DNA of 64,000 nt from an uncultured Cohaesibacter sp. (GTDB lineage: Bacteria; Pseudomonadota; Alphaproteobacteria; Rhizobiales; Cohaesibacteraceae), in assembly GCF_963664735.1 (NCBI RefSeq), contig NZ_OY761553.1, forward strand, positions 4,151,501-4,215,500. The letters run 5' to 3'. A program made the position numbers and the translations under genes. The notes beneath the pieces are model-generated. The model saw nothing but the letters and a program-made list of their open reading frames with translations. It searched no databases and had not been told where the DNA came from. Below are positions 1-9,154 of the stretch, in pieces. Positions within the stretch are counted from its first letter, which is position 1. Each line of letters starts with the position of its first letter.

Positions 1-2
1 AC

Positions 3-293
3 AAACCAGAAGCATCAAGCCAGTCGCTTAACGGGCTCAATATCAACTGGGATGATAGCCAGATGGAAAGCCAATATGCAAATATCGGCACGGCTACCGC
101 AACACGGGAAGAATTCTTTCTTCTGTTCGGCACGCACACGCAATGGCGGGGTTCTTTGAAAGAAAATGGTGGAGTCAATGTCAAGCTGGCTCAGAGAATT
201 GTCATGAGCCCATATGCAGCAAAAAGACTTGCGACTATATTGGCCCAATCAATCAAAGCCTACGAAAGCCAGTTTGGCACAATCGAAATCTAA
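3..293 (+). CDS. DUF3467 family protein, 5' end outside window
   Basis: Seen: the frame is open to the left edge, with residues reading NINWDDSQM just before the first internal ATG at 63, so the true start lies outside the window. Known: DUF3467 proteins are small (about 100 aa), with a conserved INWDD-type start, a central acidic/hydrophobic strand (here EEFFLLFG) and a C-terminal helix ending AKRLATIL...YESQFG, all visible here. Their molecular function is not established. It lies 12 nt upstream of the HlyD-like gene in the same direction, so it is probably cotranscribed with the HlyD/M50 pair. Confidence in the family is good; function is unknown. Confidence 0.8.
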   Translation, partial: KPEASSQSLNGLNINWDDSQMESQYANIGTATATREEFFLLFGTHTQWRGSLKENGGVNVKLAQRIVMSPYAAKRLATILAQSIKAYESQFGTIEI

Positions 294-305
294 TCGGATC
301 CTGAT

Positions 306-1952
306 ATGATTGCTCATCTTACCGCGCTCGCGCATAGCGAGCCGAGCGCGGTCGGGTATCGGCTTGTCCACGGCCACTTTCCCGAAACAATCGATATTTC
401 CGCCCTTGCAAAGGGCTTGAGCGACAAGCCCAGTCTGAAACGATTTGGGGATGATTTGCTTATTATCATTCCCGGTCTTGACGGGAATGAGCAAGCAACA
501 TGGTGCGCATGGCTATTTGATCACGTCCCTCCTGTAAATGAGCTTCCAGCTCTTATCGATGTGCTTTCTAATCTTGGTAAGGCTGTGTTCGCCTCAAGTC
601 CGGACGGGGTGGAGCCGGTTCTTGCTTCTGAGCAACAGAAATCGAGCAAGGCTGTGCCAAGTGGCACATTTTTGCAAACACTGAAAGATTTGAGTGGTTT
701 GGGCGCACTGGCCCGCAGCAAATACATGAAGCGATTTGCGGAGAGTGTAAGCCTGAATGGCGTCGCAAAAGCCGCATTTCTAGTGCATTGCAAGAGCAAG
801 AAATGCGGATCTGTAATCGTCTCGGACCAGTCATTGATCGGCTTCTCAGACGAGGTTGCCCAACTGGTATCCTCCCGAAGAAAAGAGGTCTCTGTTGAGG
901 AGGTCTTTTCCGCCAACTCTGAAGATGAGGACCATTTGCTCGAAGCCACACTGGCTGAGGCGATTGCTGCGGAAAATCTCCATCTTTTTGTGCCCGCATT
1001 GAATGAAAACGGCATTGCTATTGTGCTTGTGGGTGCGGTGAAGCCTGCAAAGGGAGAGCTTGAACCCTTCGCTGAATTGGCAAATCTGGGGTTGCGGCAA
1101 AAGAAGTCACGGAAGGATAAACAAAATAAGCGGTTCTGGCAGATTGTTTCTTTTGGAGCCATTCTAGCGCTTGGCATCTATCTGTTGATGCCTGCGAAGC
1201 TTATTGTTACGGCATCGGCGTTGAGCCTGCCACAAACTGCTCAGTCCGTTAATTTGTCCTTCGATAGCTATTTACAGGAAATGAATGTCGATGTTGGCGA
1301 CAAGGTAACCCAAGGGGATGAATTGGCGCTGATGACGGCACCCGGACTGGAAGCCCGCCATTCTGAAGTTACCTTGCAGATCTCGGTTCAGGAAATGTCC
1401 GGCAAGGCGGCTTTGGCCCAGAATGATTATGGCAGTTATCAGCTCGCCATGCAGAAGCTGGAGACACAGAAGGCAGAACTCACGCAAATCGAGCAAAAAC
1501 TGGACCAACTATCGGTTCGGGCGCCGTTAAGCGGAACAGTTATTCGTACCTTAGGTCGGGATTCTCTTGGACGTCATGTTTCTACCGGGCAGCCGCTTGT
1601 TATTATCCAGCCGGACGATCATTTTGCCGTTGCACTGACACTATCGGATGTTGATGCGCCGCTCGTGAAACCGGGACAGAAGGGGGCCATCTTCTTTCGC
1701 GGGCTAAGTGATCGCACATATTCCTTCACTGTTCAAACGCCCGTTTATGTTGAGACGAATGAGCAATCACAAGCCGAGCAGTTGGTTGCCAAGGCCAGTA
1801 TCGATCAACCGGGGGAAGGGCGTCTTATTGCAGGGCTATCTGGTTTTGCGCGTTTGGAAGCTGGCTCGGATCTGCACATTTTCGTGCTGACACGATATGC
1901 TGTCGAATTTATAAAGGTGAAAGCGTGGACCTACCTAGGCTTACACTTCTAA
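306..1952 (+). CDS. HlyD-like membrane-anchored periplasmic adaptor with N-terminal cytoplasmic domain
   Basis: A 548-aa protein in three parts: a soluble N-terminal region (about 1-275) without a recognised motif that has the size of a GAF-type sensor domain; a basic stretch and one membrane helix at about 278-296; and a periplasmic HlyD-type portion (about 300-548) with biotinyl-lipoyl half motifs flanking a short coiled coil (about 370-405) and a beta-barrel-like end. Membrane fusion proteins link an inner-membrane partner to an outer-membrane exit. No ABC or RND pump lies beside it; the partner appears to be the M50 protein encoded next, whose start overlaps this gene by 28 nt, implying translational coupling. 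The exported or processed substrate is not visible in the window. Confidence 0.75.
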   Translation: MIAHLTALAHSEPSAVGYRLVHGHFPETIDISALAKGLSDKPSLKRFGDDLLIIIPGLDGNEQATWCAWLFDHVPPVNELPALIDVLSNLGKAVFASSPDGVEPVLASEQQKSSKAVPSGTFLQTLKDLSGLGALARSKYMKRFAESVSLNGVAKAAFLVHCKSKKCGSVIVSDQSLIGFSDEVAQLVSSRRKEVSVEEVFSANSEDEDHLLEATLAEAIAAENLHLFVPALNENGIAIVLVGAVKPAKGELEPFAELANLGLRQKKSRKDKQNKRFWQIVSFGAILALGIYLLMPAKLIVTASALSLPQTAQSVNLSFDSYLQEMNVDVGDKVTQGDELALMTAPGLEARHSEVTLQISVQEMSGKAALAQNDYGSYQLAMQKLETQKAELTQIEQKLDQLSVRAPLSGTVIRTLGRDSLGRHVSTGQPLVIIQPDDHFAVALTLSDVDAPLVKPGQKGAIFFRGLSDRTYSFTVQTPVYVETNEQSQAEQLVAKASIDQPGEGRLIAGLSGFARLEAGSDLHIFVLTRYAVEFIKVKAWTYLGLHF

Positions 1953-3946
1953 GACAGATCGACTTGCGTCCGTCACAGGAAGGAAAAGATACGCTTTTTC
2001 TTGCCCGCGACCGAGCGAATGGCAAGATATTTACGATATCGCGTCTTCTTGCCGGTCGCATCAGACGGGTACGCAAACTGACGGATCCCCGTTCAAAGCA
2101 GCCCGAAGCACAAAAGACGATGGATAACGCAGCAGCTCGAGATCTTTTCCAGTTTCTGCATATCATGGAGTCTATGCGCGATCGAGAAACGTTGGAGAAA
2201 GCACGCTTCAATCCGATTTTCATGTCGCTTCCTCTGTTCGATTTGGGGCGCTATCAAAAACATTTGCGACCGCTGGCAAGCGTATTTGTCAGACCTGCAT
2301 TCCTGTTTTTCATGGCCGCGCTTTTATGCTGGTGTGTCGTGCTGGGAGTGAGAAACAATTGGTCGATTCTGGGCACTTTCTCTTCAGTCTTCTCCCTTGA
2401 GGCCATTCTTACATTCGGCCTGATTGCACCTTTTCTGAAGGTTGTTCACGAAATGGGGCATGTGCTTGTGGCTACCCGTTTAGGGGTGAAAGTGCGCATG
2501 GCGGGGATCTACTTGATTTCCTTCTATCCGTTGCCCTATGTCGATTGTAGCGATGCGGATTTTTCAGCAAGGCGAAGACATCGCGTGCTGATCAGCCTTG
2601 CTGGCATCATTGTTGATGTTACCATCGGCATGATTGCTTTTATCGGCTGGCATTTCACGCGGGGATCATATTTCCATACGATTTTTGGCAATATCTTTGT
2701 CTTCTCAACCCTTAATTCTATTCTGTTTAACGCCAATCCTCTTTCCAAACTGGATGGTTATTTCGCTTTTTCCGATCTGATAGGGCATCGAAATTTATAT
2801 ACCAATGCAGCCATGCGCCTTTCCAACATGATGCATTTTGTTTTCAGTTTGGGTAATGAAGGCTCCTTGCCGCAGAGCGGACGAGAAGCTCTGATGGTAT
2901 TGTACTCCATGGCAACGGTTGCCTATCGCATTTATATCATTTCAAAAATCGCTTTTGTTATGGCTCCAAAATATCTTGGTTTGGGTGCCTTCTGCGTCAT
3001 CTGGGGAATGATTGTCATGTTCTACAGTCCCATCAAGGCCTTCATTGAAAAACGCATGCAAAAGCAATCCCGCTCTGTGAGCGAGACGGCGACAGACGCG
3101 AATGTCAATGCTCCCCGAAAATTAAGAAAAGGACCGATCAAGTTTGCGCCTCTTTTGATCTTGATCGGCCTTTGCTTTGTCCCATTTCCATTCTCAGCTT
3201 TGATTCCTGTCCAGTTGGATACATCGCAATCTTATTCAGTAACGGTCGCACACGAAGGATTTTTAAAAAATATCCATTTGGCGGGGACGGTTAAACGAGG
3301 GGATGCCCTGGCGGAAATCGATAATCCTTCTGTCGATGAAGAACTCTGGCTGGTTGGCCATCAATTGGCTGAGGCCGAACTTGCCTTGCGCAATGCGAGA
3401 GGAATGGGGGAAGCTAGGGCACAGGCAACGCGCAAGCAACTTGCTTCGCTTAATGAACGTCGCGATATTTTGGTAAACTCAAGGGATGAACAGATCATCA
3501 GAGCATCGGTCGACGGATATTTCATTCCAACAGCCAGCTATAATGTGCGCGAATACAAGATCGCGGGTGAGATTCTGGGAGATTTGCTGCCAAGTCAAGG
3601 GAGCGCCGTCTTTACAGGGCAATTTCCCGAACGTTACGTTTCGAAGTTCCAAAACGAATTGGCCGGTGCGGAATTTCGGCTCAATGGCCAATATTATGAT
3701 GTCGAACCAGAGCGTTTCAAGTTGCAGGCAATCATGACCTATCAAAGATCTGCAGGCAGCCGATCCTATCGTGTACGCTTTTCTTTTGATCACTCTCCCT
3801 CTGAACTGGCTGGCCAGCCCGGGAAGGTTCGTTTTTCGTTTAAGGCAAGGCCTTTATGGCGACATTTCCAATTCTGGTACGAAAATATTCTTGCAAATTA
3901 TCGTCAGGCCCAGTTAACCGACAGAGAGAAATATCTAGCGCAATAG
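1925..3946 (+). CDS. M50 (site-2 type) metalloprotease fused to HlyD-like C-terminal domain
   Basis: A 673-aa polytopic membrane protein starting at a GTG preceded by AAAGGTG. Zinc-protease motifs are present: HEMGH at 175-179 and NPLSKLDG at 271-278, the third-ligand motif of M50 enzymes. Membrane helices flank both. After a further helix at about 412-430 the C-terminal third is periplasmic and HlyD-like, with a lipoyl-type half (VAHEGFLKNIHL...GDALAEI), a helical hairpin (about 475-515) and a barrel-like end. Such proteins are often annotated as putative peptide zinc metalloproteases and usually sit next to a HlyD protein, as here. It probably processes or passes on a membrane or secreted polypeptide. 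All metal ligands look intact, so it should be active. The substrate is unknown. Confidence 0.8.
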   Translation: MDLPRLTLLRQIDLRPSQEGKDTLFLARDRANGKIFTISRLLAGRIRRVRKLTDPRSKQPEAQKTMDNAAARDLFQFLHIMESMRDRETLEKARFNPIFMSLPLFDLGRYQKHLRPLASVFVRPAFLFFMAALLCWCVVLGVRNNWSILGTFSSVFSLEAILTFGLIAPFLKVVHEMGHVLVATRLGVKVRMAGIYLISFYPLPYVDCSDADFSARRRHRVLISLAGIIVDVTIGMIAFIGWHFTRGSYFHTIFGNIFVFSTLNSILFNANPLSKLDGYFAFSDLIGHRNLYTNAAMRLSNMMHFVFSLGNEGSLPQSGREALMVLYSMATVAYRIYIISKIAFVMAPKYLGLGAFCVIWGMIVMFYSPIKAFIEKRMQKQSRSVSETATDANVNAPRKLRKGPIKFAPLLILIGLCFVPFPFSALIPVQLDTSQSYSVTVAHEGFLKNIHLAGTVKRGDALAEIDNPSVDEELWLVGHQLAEAELALRNARGMGEARAQATRKQLASLNERRDILVNSRDEQIIRASVDGYFIPTASYNVREYKIAGEILGDLLPSQGSAVFTGQFPERYVSKFQNELAGAEFRLNGQYYDVEPERFKLQAIMTYQRSAGSRSYRVRFSFDHSPSELAGQPGKVRFSFKARPLWRHFQFWYENILANYRQAQLTDREKYLAQ

Positions 3947-4179
3947 TCGGCATAGCGAGGCTCTGGGAGCCAATTCATGAATGTTGACCGGATTGTCCAG
4001 ATATTGGGCGAAGAGGTGTAGTGCGCTCTGGCTTCAGGCTACCGGGCAGCAGATTTCTCCGGCTTTTGCTTGTGGGATTACAGAGTGTTTTCGTGACATT
4101 GTATCCAGAGAACTCAGACTGGGATCAAATTAGTCAATCAATCAACGAGTTAATTCCAATGTCAGCCTTCACTTCTTAA

Positions 4180-5112
4180 TTATAGTGTGTGTTCATCAAT
4201 CGGAATGGCAACTATCGATCCCGGGACTGCACATTCATCAATTCTGTCCCGTATGATGTTGATCAGATGGTTGATCAAGGGGGTGGGATCATCATCGCAG
4301 TGCCGAATGACCCCGAATGACACCCATCGTTCAGGGAGAAGGGGGCGCGTTGTGACCTGTGTTTGGTCCATGGCCAGAGTGCTGAGGCGATCTATAATAG
4401 TCAGCCCTGCACCATGTGCGACCAGATGCTCCGTAATCTGCGATGTTCCAGCAAGGAGCTCCTTCTCGATCCGAATGCCTTGCGTGTCGAACATCATGTC
4501 GGTCTGGCGTCGCAGAAGCATGCCCGGAAAATTCTGTACTAGAGTTTCTCCCGCCAAATCCTCAAGTGTTACATGCGTCTTTTTCGTAAAGGCATGGTCG
4601 GTTGGCATCAAAACTTCAAACACTGCACGTACTAACGGAGTGCTTCTGGCCGAACGGAAGCTGATGGGTACATTGCCAAAGCTGAGATCATATTCTCGCC
4701 CATTGATCCAGCTTTCTATGTCGCGATGAGATCGCACATCCACAGAGAGCTTTACATCCGGATTCTCTTTTGAAAAACGCGCTACGCTTGGTGCCATGAT
4801 CGAAAGCGCCGTGCGAGGCATGGTTACAATTCTCAGGCGCCTTGGGCGGTGGGATCGGATTTCGTCAGCAATGGTGGGGATTTCGCGCAAGCCAGCTAAA
4901 ATGCGATGCGCTTCACGATTGAATGCTGCACCTTCCTCGGTTAGTCGCAGGCGTTTCTTTTCGCGCTTAAACAGGGTAAGCCGCAGCTCTGCCTCCAGAA
5001 TGCTAATGAGGCGGCTGACAGCTGGTTGGCTCAGATTCATGGTGCGCGCTGCGCCGCTGACGGATCCTTCTGTGATAACCGCCTGAAACGCCAGCAATGC
5101 CTTGATATTCAT
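4180..5112 (-). CDS. LysR family transcriptional regulator
   Basis: A 310-aa LysR-type regulator counted from the ATG at 5112, which is preceded by GGAAG; an in-frame extension to 5169 has no ribosome site and would lengthen the usual N-terminus. The winged helix-turn-helix occupies about residues 1-60 (MNIKALLAFQAV...GAARTMNLSQPAVSRLI), followed by a periplasmic-binding-protein-like effector domain (about 90-300). It is divergent from the alpha/beta hydrolase gene, with a shared AT-rich spacer carrying a LysR-type palindrome, so it probably controls that gene and possibly itself. The small-molecule inducer cannot be read from the sequence. Confidence 0.9.
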   Translation of the reverse strand: MNIKALLAFQAVITEGSVSGAARTMNLSQPAVSRLISILEAELRLTLFKREKKRLRLTEEGAAFNREAHRILAGLREIPTIADEIRSHRPRRLRIVTMPRTALSIMAPSVARFSKENPDVKLSVDVRSHRDIESWINGREYDLSFGNVPISFRSARSTPLVRAVFEVLMPTDHAFTKKTHVTLEDLAGETLVQNFPGMLLRRQTDMMFDTQGIRIEKELLAGTSQITEHLVAHGAGLTIIDRLSTLAMDQTQVTTRPLLPERWVSFGVIRHCDDDPTPLINHLINIIRDRIDECAVPGSIVAIPIDEHTL

Positions 5113-5158
5113 TCTTCCTTCACTCGGCTTAATATCAGTAAATTTTATATTTTGATAT

Positions 5159-5172
5159 CTTATATGCATAAG
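5159..5172. promoter_or_regulatory. Candidate LysR binding box
   Basis: CTTATATGCATAAG is an interrupted palindrome (CTTAT-N4-ATAAG) fitting the T-N11-A pattern typical of LysR operators. It sits in the 116-nt AT-rich spacer between the divergent LysR and hydrolase genes. Assignment is inference from position and symmetry. Confidence 0.5.
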
Positions 5173-5228
5173 AATTATATTTCAACACAAGCTATATTAT
5201 CTCAAAAAGTTCCCGCATTTTTCCGCAT

Positions 5229-6086
5229 ATGAATAAGAGTTCGTCAATGTCAGCCCCTTCTAGCCAGCCGCAAAGTGTTGATTGTCTGATGTCGCGTCTT
5301 CCGGAGCGCCGGATTGTTGAAGTCAATGGTCTTTCTGTTTCCTATCGCTCCATGGGGGACGGGAGGCCCATCCTGTTTTTGCATGGCCTTTTGGGGAGCG
5401 CTGATAGTTGGGTGTTGCAGTTGCTGGGGTTGTCGGACCGCTATCGCGTGATCTCATGGGATGCTCCCGGTTATGGTCAGTCAGATGGTGTGAATGAGCC
5501 CGATATCGAGCTATTTACCAAACAATTGCAGGGCTTCATTTCTGCGCTTGGACTTGTTGAACCTGTTTTGGTCGGCCATTCAATGGGCGGCGTTTTGGCA
5601 GCCCGGCTGGCGGCAGCCCCCCGTCAGCCGGTCTCCCGACTGGTTCTTTCTTGCACCCATCCCGGCTATGCTGCGCCCAGAGACACTCCTCCCACGAAAA
5701 AGCTTCAGGATCGCATGGTGGCTATCAAGGAAGAGGGGCTGGTTGCTTATGGGCGCGAACGGGCAGGCGCTATGGTTGCCCATCCTATTGAACCATTCTT
5801 GCTGAATGTGGCCGCTCATGTTGCTGCGGGCACGCGGCCAGATGGATTATTCATGGCCACACGCATGTTGCAGTTCGCTGATTTGCGTCCTCATTACCAG
5901 CATATCGACGTTCCAACGAAGGTGTTGTTTGCCGAGCGGGATCCCGTCGTTCAACCTTCTCTTAGTGCTGAGTTGAAGGAGCTAACACCTTTTGCAGACC
6001 ACCAAATTCTGCCCAATGTCGGACATGCTCCGTATCTGGAGGATGCAAATGGCTACGAGAAGGCAATAACCTCGTTTCTCGACTGA
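5229..6086 (+). CDS. Alpha/beta hydrolase
   Basis: A 285-aa alpha/beta-hydrolase fold enzyme. Seen: oxyanion-hole motif LHGLLGS (51-57), nucleophile elbow GHSMGG with Ser118, acid Asp238 in ERDPVV and His266 in NVGHAPYLED, a complete catalytic triad. The lid region (about 150-215) is typical of small esterases and lactonases of the PcaD/MhpC type. There is no signal peptide, so it is cytoplasmic. The first 20-25 residues are poorly conserved in appearance and a later start (ATG at 5247) is possible. It is divergent from the LysR gene and followed by the DcuC carrier gene on the same strand, suggesting a role in one catabolic unit. Substrate unknown. Confidence 0.85.
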   Translation: MNKSSSMSAPSSQPQSVDCLMSRLPERRIVEVNGLSVSYRSMGDGRPILFLHGLLGSADSWVLQLLGLSDRYRVISWDAPGYGQSDGVNEPDIELFTKQLQGFISALGLVEPVLVGHSMGGVLAARLAAAPRQPVSRLVLSCTHPGYAAPRDTPPTKKLQDRMVAIKEEGLVAYGRERAGAMVAHPIEPFLLNVAAHVAAGTRPDGLFMATRMLQFADLRPHYQHIDVPTKVLFAERDPVVQPSLSAELKELTPFADHQILPNVGHAPYLEDANGYEKAITSFLD

Positions 6087-6269
6087 AAGACGAGTTTGGC
6101 AAAGGCGTTCTAGTCCATGTCAGGGCGACCTTTTGCCCAACTTTCAGCCGTTTCTGGTTGAAGCCTGTTGAAGACTTCTGCTGAAGCTGCGGCACCGAAT
6201 AACAAAATAGTGAAATCGCGTGCATGCCGCCTGACCATGGCACTGATCGCGACAAAAAGGAGGAAATCC

Positions 6270-7643
6270 ATGACCGGATTTTTAATCGGCCTTGTGGTTA
6301 CCGTTGTGGTGGCTTGGCTTATCATCAAAAAGTATCAAGCTCATACAGTGTTGTTGATCGCAGGTCTGATCCTGCTCAGCCTCACACTGCTGGTTCAGCC
6401 GGAAACATCCATCCTGTTCAAGAACGCCAAGAGCACAGGACTGTCCCTGTTTGACATTTTTGACTATGTTCGTGGCTCTCTTGCCTATCGCGCGGCCGGT
6501 CTGGGCATGATTATCATGTCCGCAGGCGGCTTTGCAAAATATATGGACCATATCGGCGCAACCGATGCCATGGTTGACGTTGCAATCCGTCCGCTGAAGC
6601 TGCTAAATGCGCCTTATGTCGTGCTGGCTCTTGGGTATGCCGTTGGGCAGGTGCTCAACATTTTCATTCCGAGTGCAGCAGGTCTCGCCATGCTTCTGTT
6701 GGTAACATTCTTCCCGACGCTGGTGCGGCTTGGCGTCAGTTCAGCCGCTGCTGCTGCCATGATTGGCACCACCGCAGTCCTTGATCTTGGTCCTGCATCG
6801 GGTGCTTCCAACCTGGCTGCAAAGACTTCCGAGCTCGATGTCGCAGTCTATTTTGCGCAGTATCAGATACCGGTCGGGATTGCCGCAATCATTGTCATTG
6901 CGCTGTTGACCTACGTGTCCGGTCGCTATTTCGATGGCAAGGCTGGTCATGTGGCCACCGCTGAAGACGTTAGCAAGGCAACAGAAAACGAAGGCAGAAA
7001 ACGCGCGCCGACTTTTTATGCCCTGCTGCCAATCATTCCGCTGTCTCTGATCCTGATCTTCTCCAAGCTGCTGATCAGTTCTGTGAAACTGAATGTGGTT
7101 ACGGCAATGATCATTGGTGCCCTGTTCGCTTTCCTTTGTGAGCTGATCCGGCATCGTGATGGCAAGGAAGTTGCCAAAGGCTTCATGGCTTTCTTTGATG
7201 GCATGGGCAAGATGTTTGCGCGGATTGTCACGCTCATCGTTTGTGCGGAAGTCTTCGCTGCCGGTCTTCAGACTATCGGCATGGTCGACTTCCTTATCAA
7301 CGCTGCCCAGAATGCAGGCTTCGGCATCACCGCAATGACCATTGTCATGTGCCTGATGGTAACGGTAATCGCTATTATTACCGGTTCTGGCAATGCTGCC
7401 TTTTTCTCCTTCGGGCATCTGGCGCCGAATATTGCCGCTAGCTTCGGAGCAACGGCCGTGTCCATGCTGCTGCCGATGCAGCTCATCGCAGGTCTGGCGC
7501 GCTCCATGTCTCCGGTTGCCGGTGTGATCATTGCTGTCAGCGATGCGGGCAATTGCTCTCCTATCGACATTGTGAAGAGAACGGCATTGCCTGTTATTGG
7601 CGGTATTCTGACAGTCTTGATCTTTTCCGTAATTTTCGCCTGA
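6270..7643 (+). CDS. DcuC-family C4-dicarboxylate transporter
   Basis: A 457-aa very hydrophobic carrier with about 12 predicted membrane segments. The start at 6270 is chosen because AGGAGG stands 6-7 nt upstream; the longer frame from 6168 adds a polar, non-conserved leader. The pattern matches the DcuC/C4-dicarboxylate anaerobic carrier family: a repeat of two halves, a central polar loop (about 210-235), and polar intramembrane segments such as GTTAVLDLGPASGASN and ITGSGNAAFFSFGHL. DcuC proteins move fumarate, succinate, malate or aspartate across the inner membrane. Lying between a hydrolase and a peptidase/aspartase pair, it may import an aspartate derivative or export the fumarate/succinate made from it. 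Confidence 0.85.
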   Translation: MTGFLIGLVVTVVVAWLIIKKYQAHTVLLIAGLILLSLTLLVQPETSILFKNAKSTGLSLFDIFDYVRGSLAYRAAGLGMIIMSAGGFAKYMDHIGATDAMVDVAIRPLKLLNAPYVVLALGYAVGQVLNIFIPSAAGLAMLLLVTFFPTLVRLGVSSAAAAAMIGTTAVLDLGPASGASNLAAKTSELDVAVYFAQYQIPVGIAAIIVIALLTYVSGRYFDGKAGHVATAEDVSKATENEGRKRAPTFYALLPIIPLSLILIFSKLLISSVKLNVVTAMIIGALFAFLCELIRHRDGKEVAKGFMAFFDGMGKMFARIVTLIVCAEVFAAGLQTIGMVDFLINAAQNAGFGITAMTIVMCLMVTVIAIITGSGNAAFFSFGHLAPNIAASFGATAVSMLLPMQLIAGLARSMSPVAGVIIAVSDAGNCSPIDIVKRTALPVIGGILTVLIFSVIFA

Positions 7644-7766
7644 TGACTGCTTGCAAGCATAAGGAAGTGGCTCGCTCACTTCCTTCTTCCTCTTAAAAAG
7701 CAATTCGCTACTTCCAAATTACAAACTTGACCCGAGCGGCTTGGCTCTGGTCTGAAGGAGACGATT

Positions 7767-8903
7767 ATGAGCAGGATGCTACTTGATCTTGAACACTATC
7801 TCGAGGACCTCGAAAAACTGGTCAATATCGACAGTGGCAGCCATGACAGAGCTGGCGTGCTCAGGGTTTCCGAATTTTTCGCCGAGGAGTTCACAAAACT
7901 TGGATGGCAGGTATCAAGCCATGAAGTCGATGACGCTTTGGCACCGTGTCTGGAAATGCACAGCCCCAATGCGGGGGGTATATTCGATATCCTCATTCTG
8001 GGTCACATGGATACGGTCTTCCCCGAAGGAACCGTGGCAGAGCGACCATTCCGCATTGAAGACGGGCGAGCCTACGGTCCCGGCGTCATGGATATGAAGG
8101 CCGGAGACCTGTTTGCACTCCATCTGGCACGTGCTTTCCACAAAAGCGGTGAAAAAATGCCGTCGATTTGTGTTGCATTCAACAGCCACGAGGAAATCGG
8201 GTCGCGCAAGGCTAGGCCATGGATCGAGGCGCTGGCGGCAAAAAGCAGGTGCGCCTTCATTCTTGAGCCTGCCCGGGCCAATGGCGATCTCGTCTATGAG
8301 CGCAAGGGCTGCAGTCGTTATCACCTGGCATTCCATGGCAAGGCAGCCCATTCCGGGGTTGACCCGCAAAATGGTGCCAGCGCAGTCAATGAGCTTGCCC
8401 ATTGGGTGATCGAGCTGCACAAACTGACCAATTTTGACGAAGGGCTCAATCTGAATGCCGGTCTGGTGGCGGGCGGTACGTCCGTCAACGCCATCGCAGA
8501 GCGGGCCGAGGCCGAGGTTGACGTGCGGCTTGTGACCCTTGAGCAGGCACAGCGTGTGCAAGATCGCATTGATGCAATGCAGAAAACGCCTTTCACCGAA
8601 GGCGTGCGCGTTGAAGTGAGCGGAGGCATGACGAGGCCTCCGATGAATGCCAGCAAGGAGACTCAGGCGCTTTGTTATCGTATCAACGCGATTGCGTCCC
8701 GGCTCGATATCAGGTTCGGTTGGCAGAAAACCGGCGGCGGATCGGATGGCAATTTCACAGCCGCCCTCGGCCTTCCCACGATTGATGGCATGGGGCCGAT
8801 CGGTGGTCGCGCGCACAGCCGGGATGAATATCTCGAGGTCGACAGCATTGCCGAACGCTTTGCGCTCCTTGTCGAAATCGTAAGAGATTTTACAGACAGC
8901 TGA
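7767..8903 (+). CDS. M20 family metallopeptidase (glutamate carboxypeptidase-like)
   Basis: A 378-aa M20 peptidase with GAAGGAG before the ATG. Zinc-binding residues are complete: His80 and Asp82 in GHMDTVF, bridging Asp109, catalytic Glu142 with Glu143 in HEEIGS, Glu167 in ILEPA and His350 in GGRAHSRDEY. The dimerisation (lid) domain covers about 178-290. The family (CPG2/ArgE/DapE-like) hydrolyses N-acyl amino acids or short peptides with a terminal Glu or Asp. There is no secretion signal, so it acts in the cytoplasm. It is flanked by the DcuC carrier and aspartase genes, so a substrate that releases aspartate is a reasonable guess, not shown. Confidence 0.87.
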   Translation: MSRMLLDLEHYLEDLEKLVNIDSGSHDRAGVLRVSEFFAEEFTKLGWQVSSHEVDDALAPCLEMHSPNAGGIFDILILGHMDTVFPEGTVAERPFRIEDGRAYGPGVMDMKAGDLFALHLARAFHKSGEKMPSICVAFNSHEEIGSRKARPWIEALAAKSRCAFILEPARANGDLVYERKGCSRYHLAFHGKAAHSGVDPQNGASAVNELAHWVIELHKLTNFDEGLNLNAGLVAGGTSVNAIAERAEAEVDVRLVTLEQAQRVQDRIDAMQKTPFTEGVRVEVSGGMTRPPMNASKETQALCYRINAIASRLDIRFGWQKTGGGSDGNFTAALGLPTIDGMGPIGGRAHSRDEYLEVDSIAERFALLVEIVRDFTDS

Positions 8904-8948
8904 TCCGGTCTTCTAGACCCCACTTCCGCACGACCGGATCGTGCTGCG

Positions 8949-8982
8949 GCCCTGTCTGCATTTCTAATTATGCAGACAGGGC
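8949..8982 (+). terminator. Stem-loop after M20 peptidase gene
   Basis: A perfect 13-bp inverted repeat, GCCCTGTCTGCAT with its complement around an 8-nt AT-rich loop, 45 nt after the peptidase stop. There is no long T-tract, so termination may be weak or the hairpin may protect the 3' end. Confidence 0.65.
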
Positions 8983-9154
8983 GCTTTGCTGCGCATTTCT
9001 TGGTATTATGCGAGGAAGTGCAGACGCTTTCCTTCCCCCGACCCCACCGGGCCGCTCGAAGCTCTCATAAAGCCAGGTGCTGCTGCTTTGGCTTGTCGTC
9101 TGGCTATCGATCGAGGTGTGCCCGCAAAGGCCCCTCATTGCTTCAAATTCCAAT

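Noticed and set aside
6741-7703. Long antisense frame (320 aa) opposite the DcuC gene
   Set aside because: It is the mirror of a hydrophobic coding sequence, rich in His, Gln, Asn and Arg, without ribosome site or family resemblance.
7914-8816. Long antisense frame (300 aa) opposite the M20 peptidase gene
   Set aside because: Codon-bias shadow of the peptidase gene; the peptidase has a full set of catalytic residues and the antisense product has none.
9077-9154. Hydrophobic leader of the aspartase as a signal peptide
   Set aside because: It depends on a GTG without ribosome site, and aspartase is a cytoplasmic enzyme.
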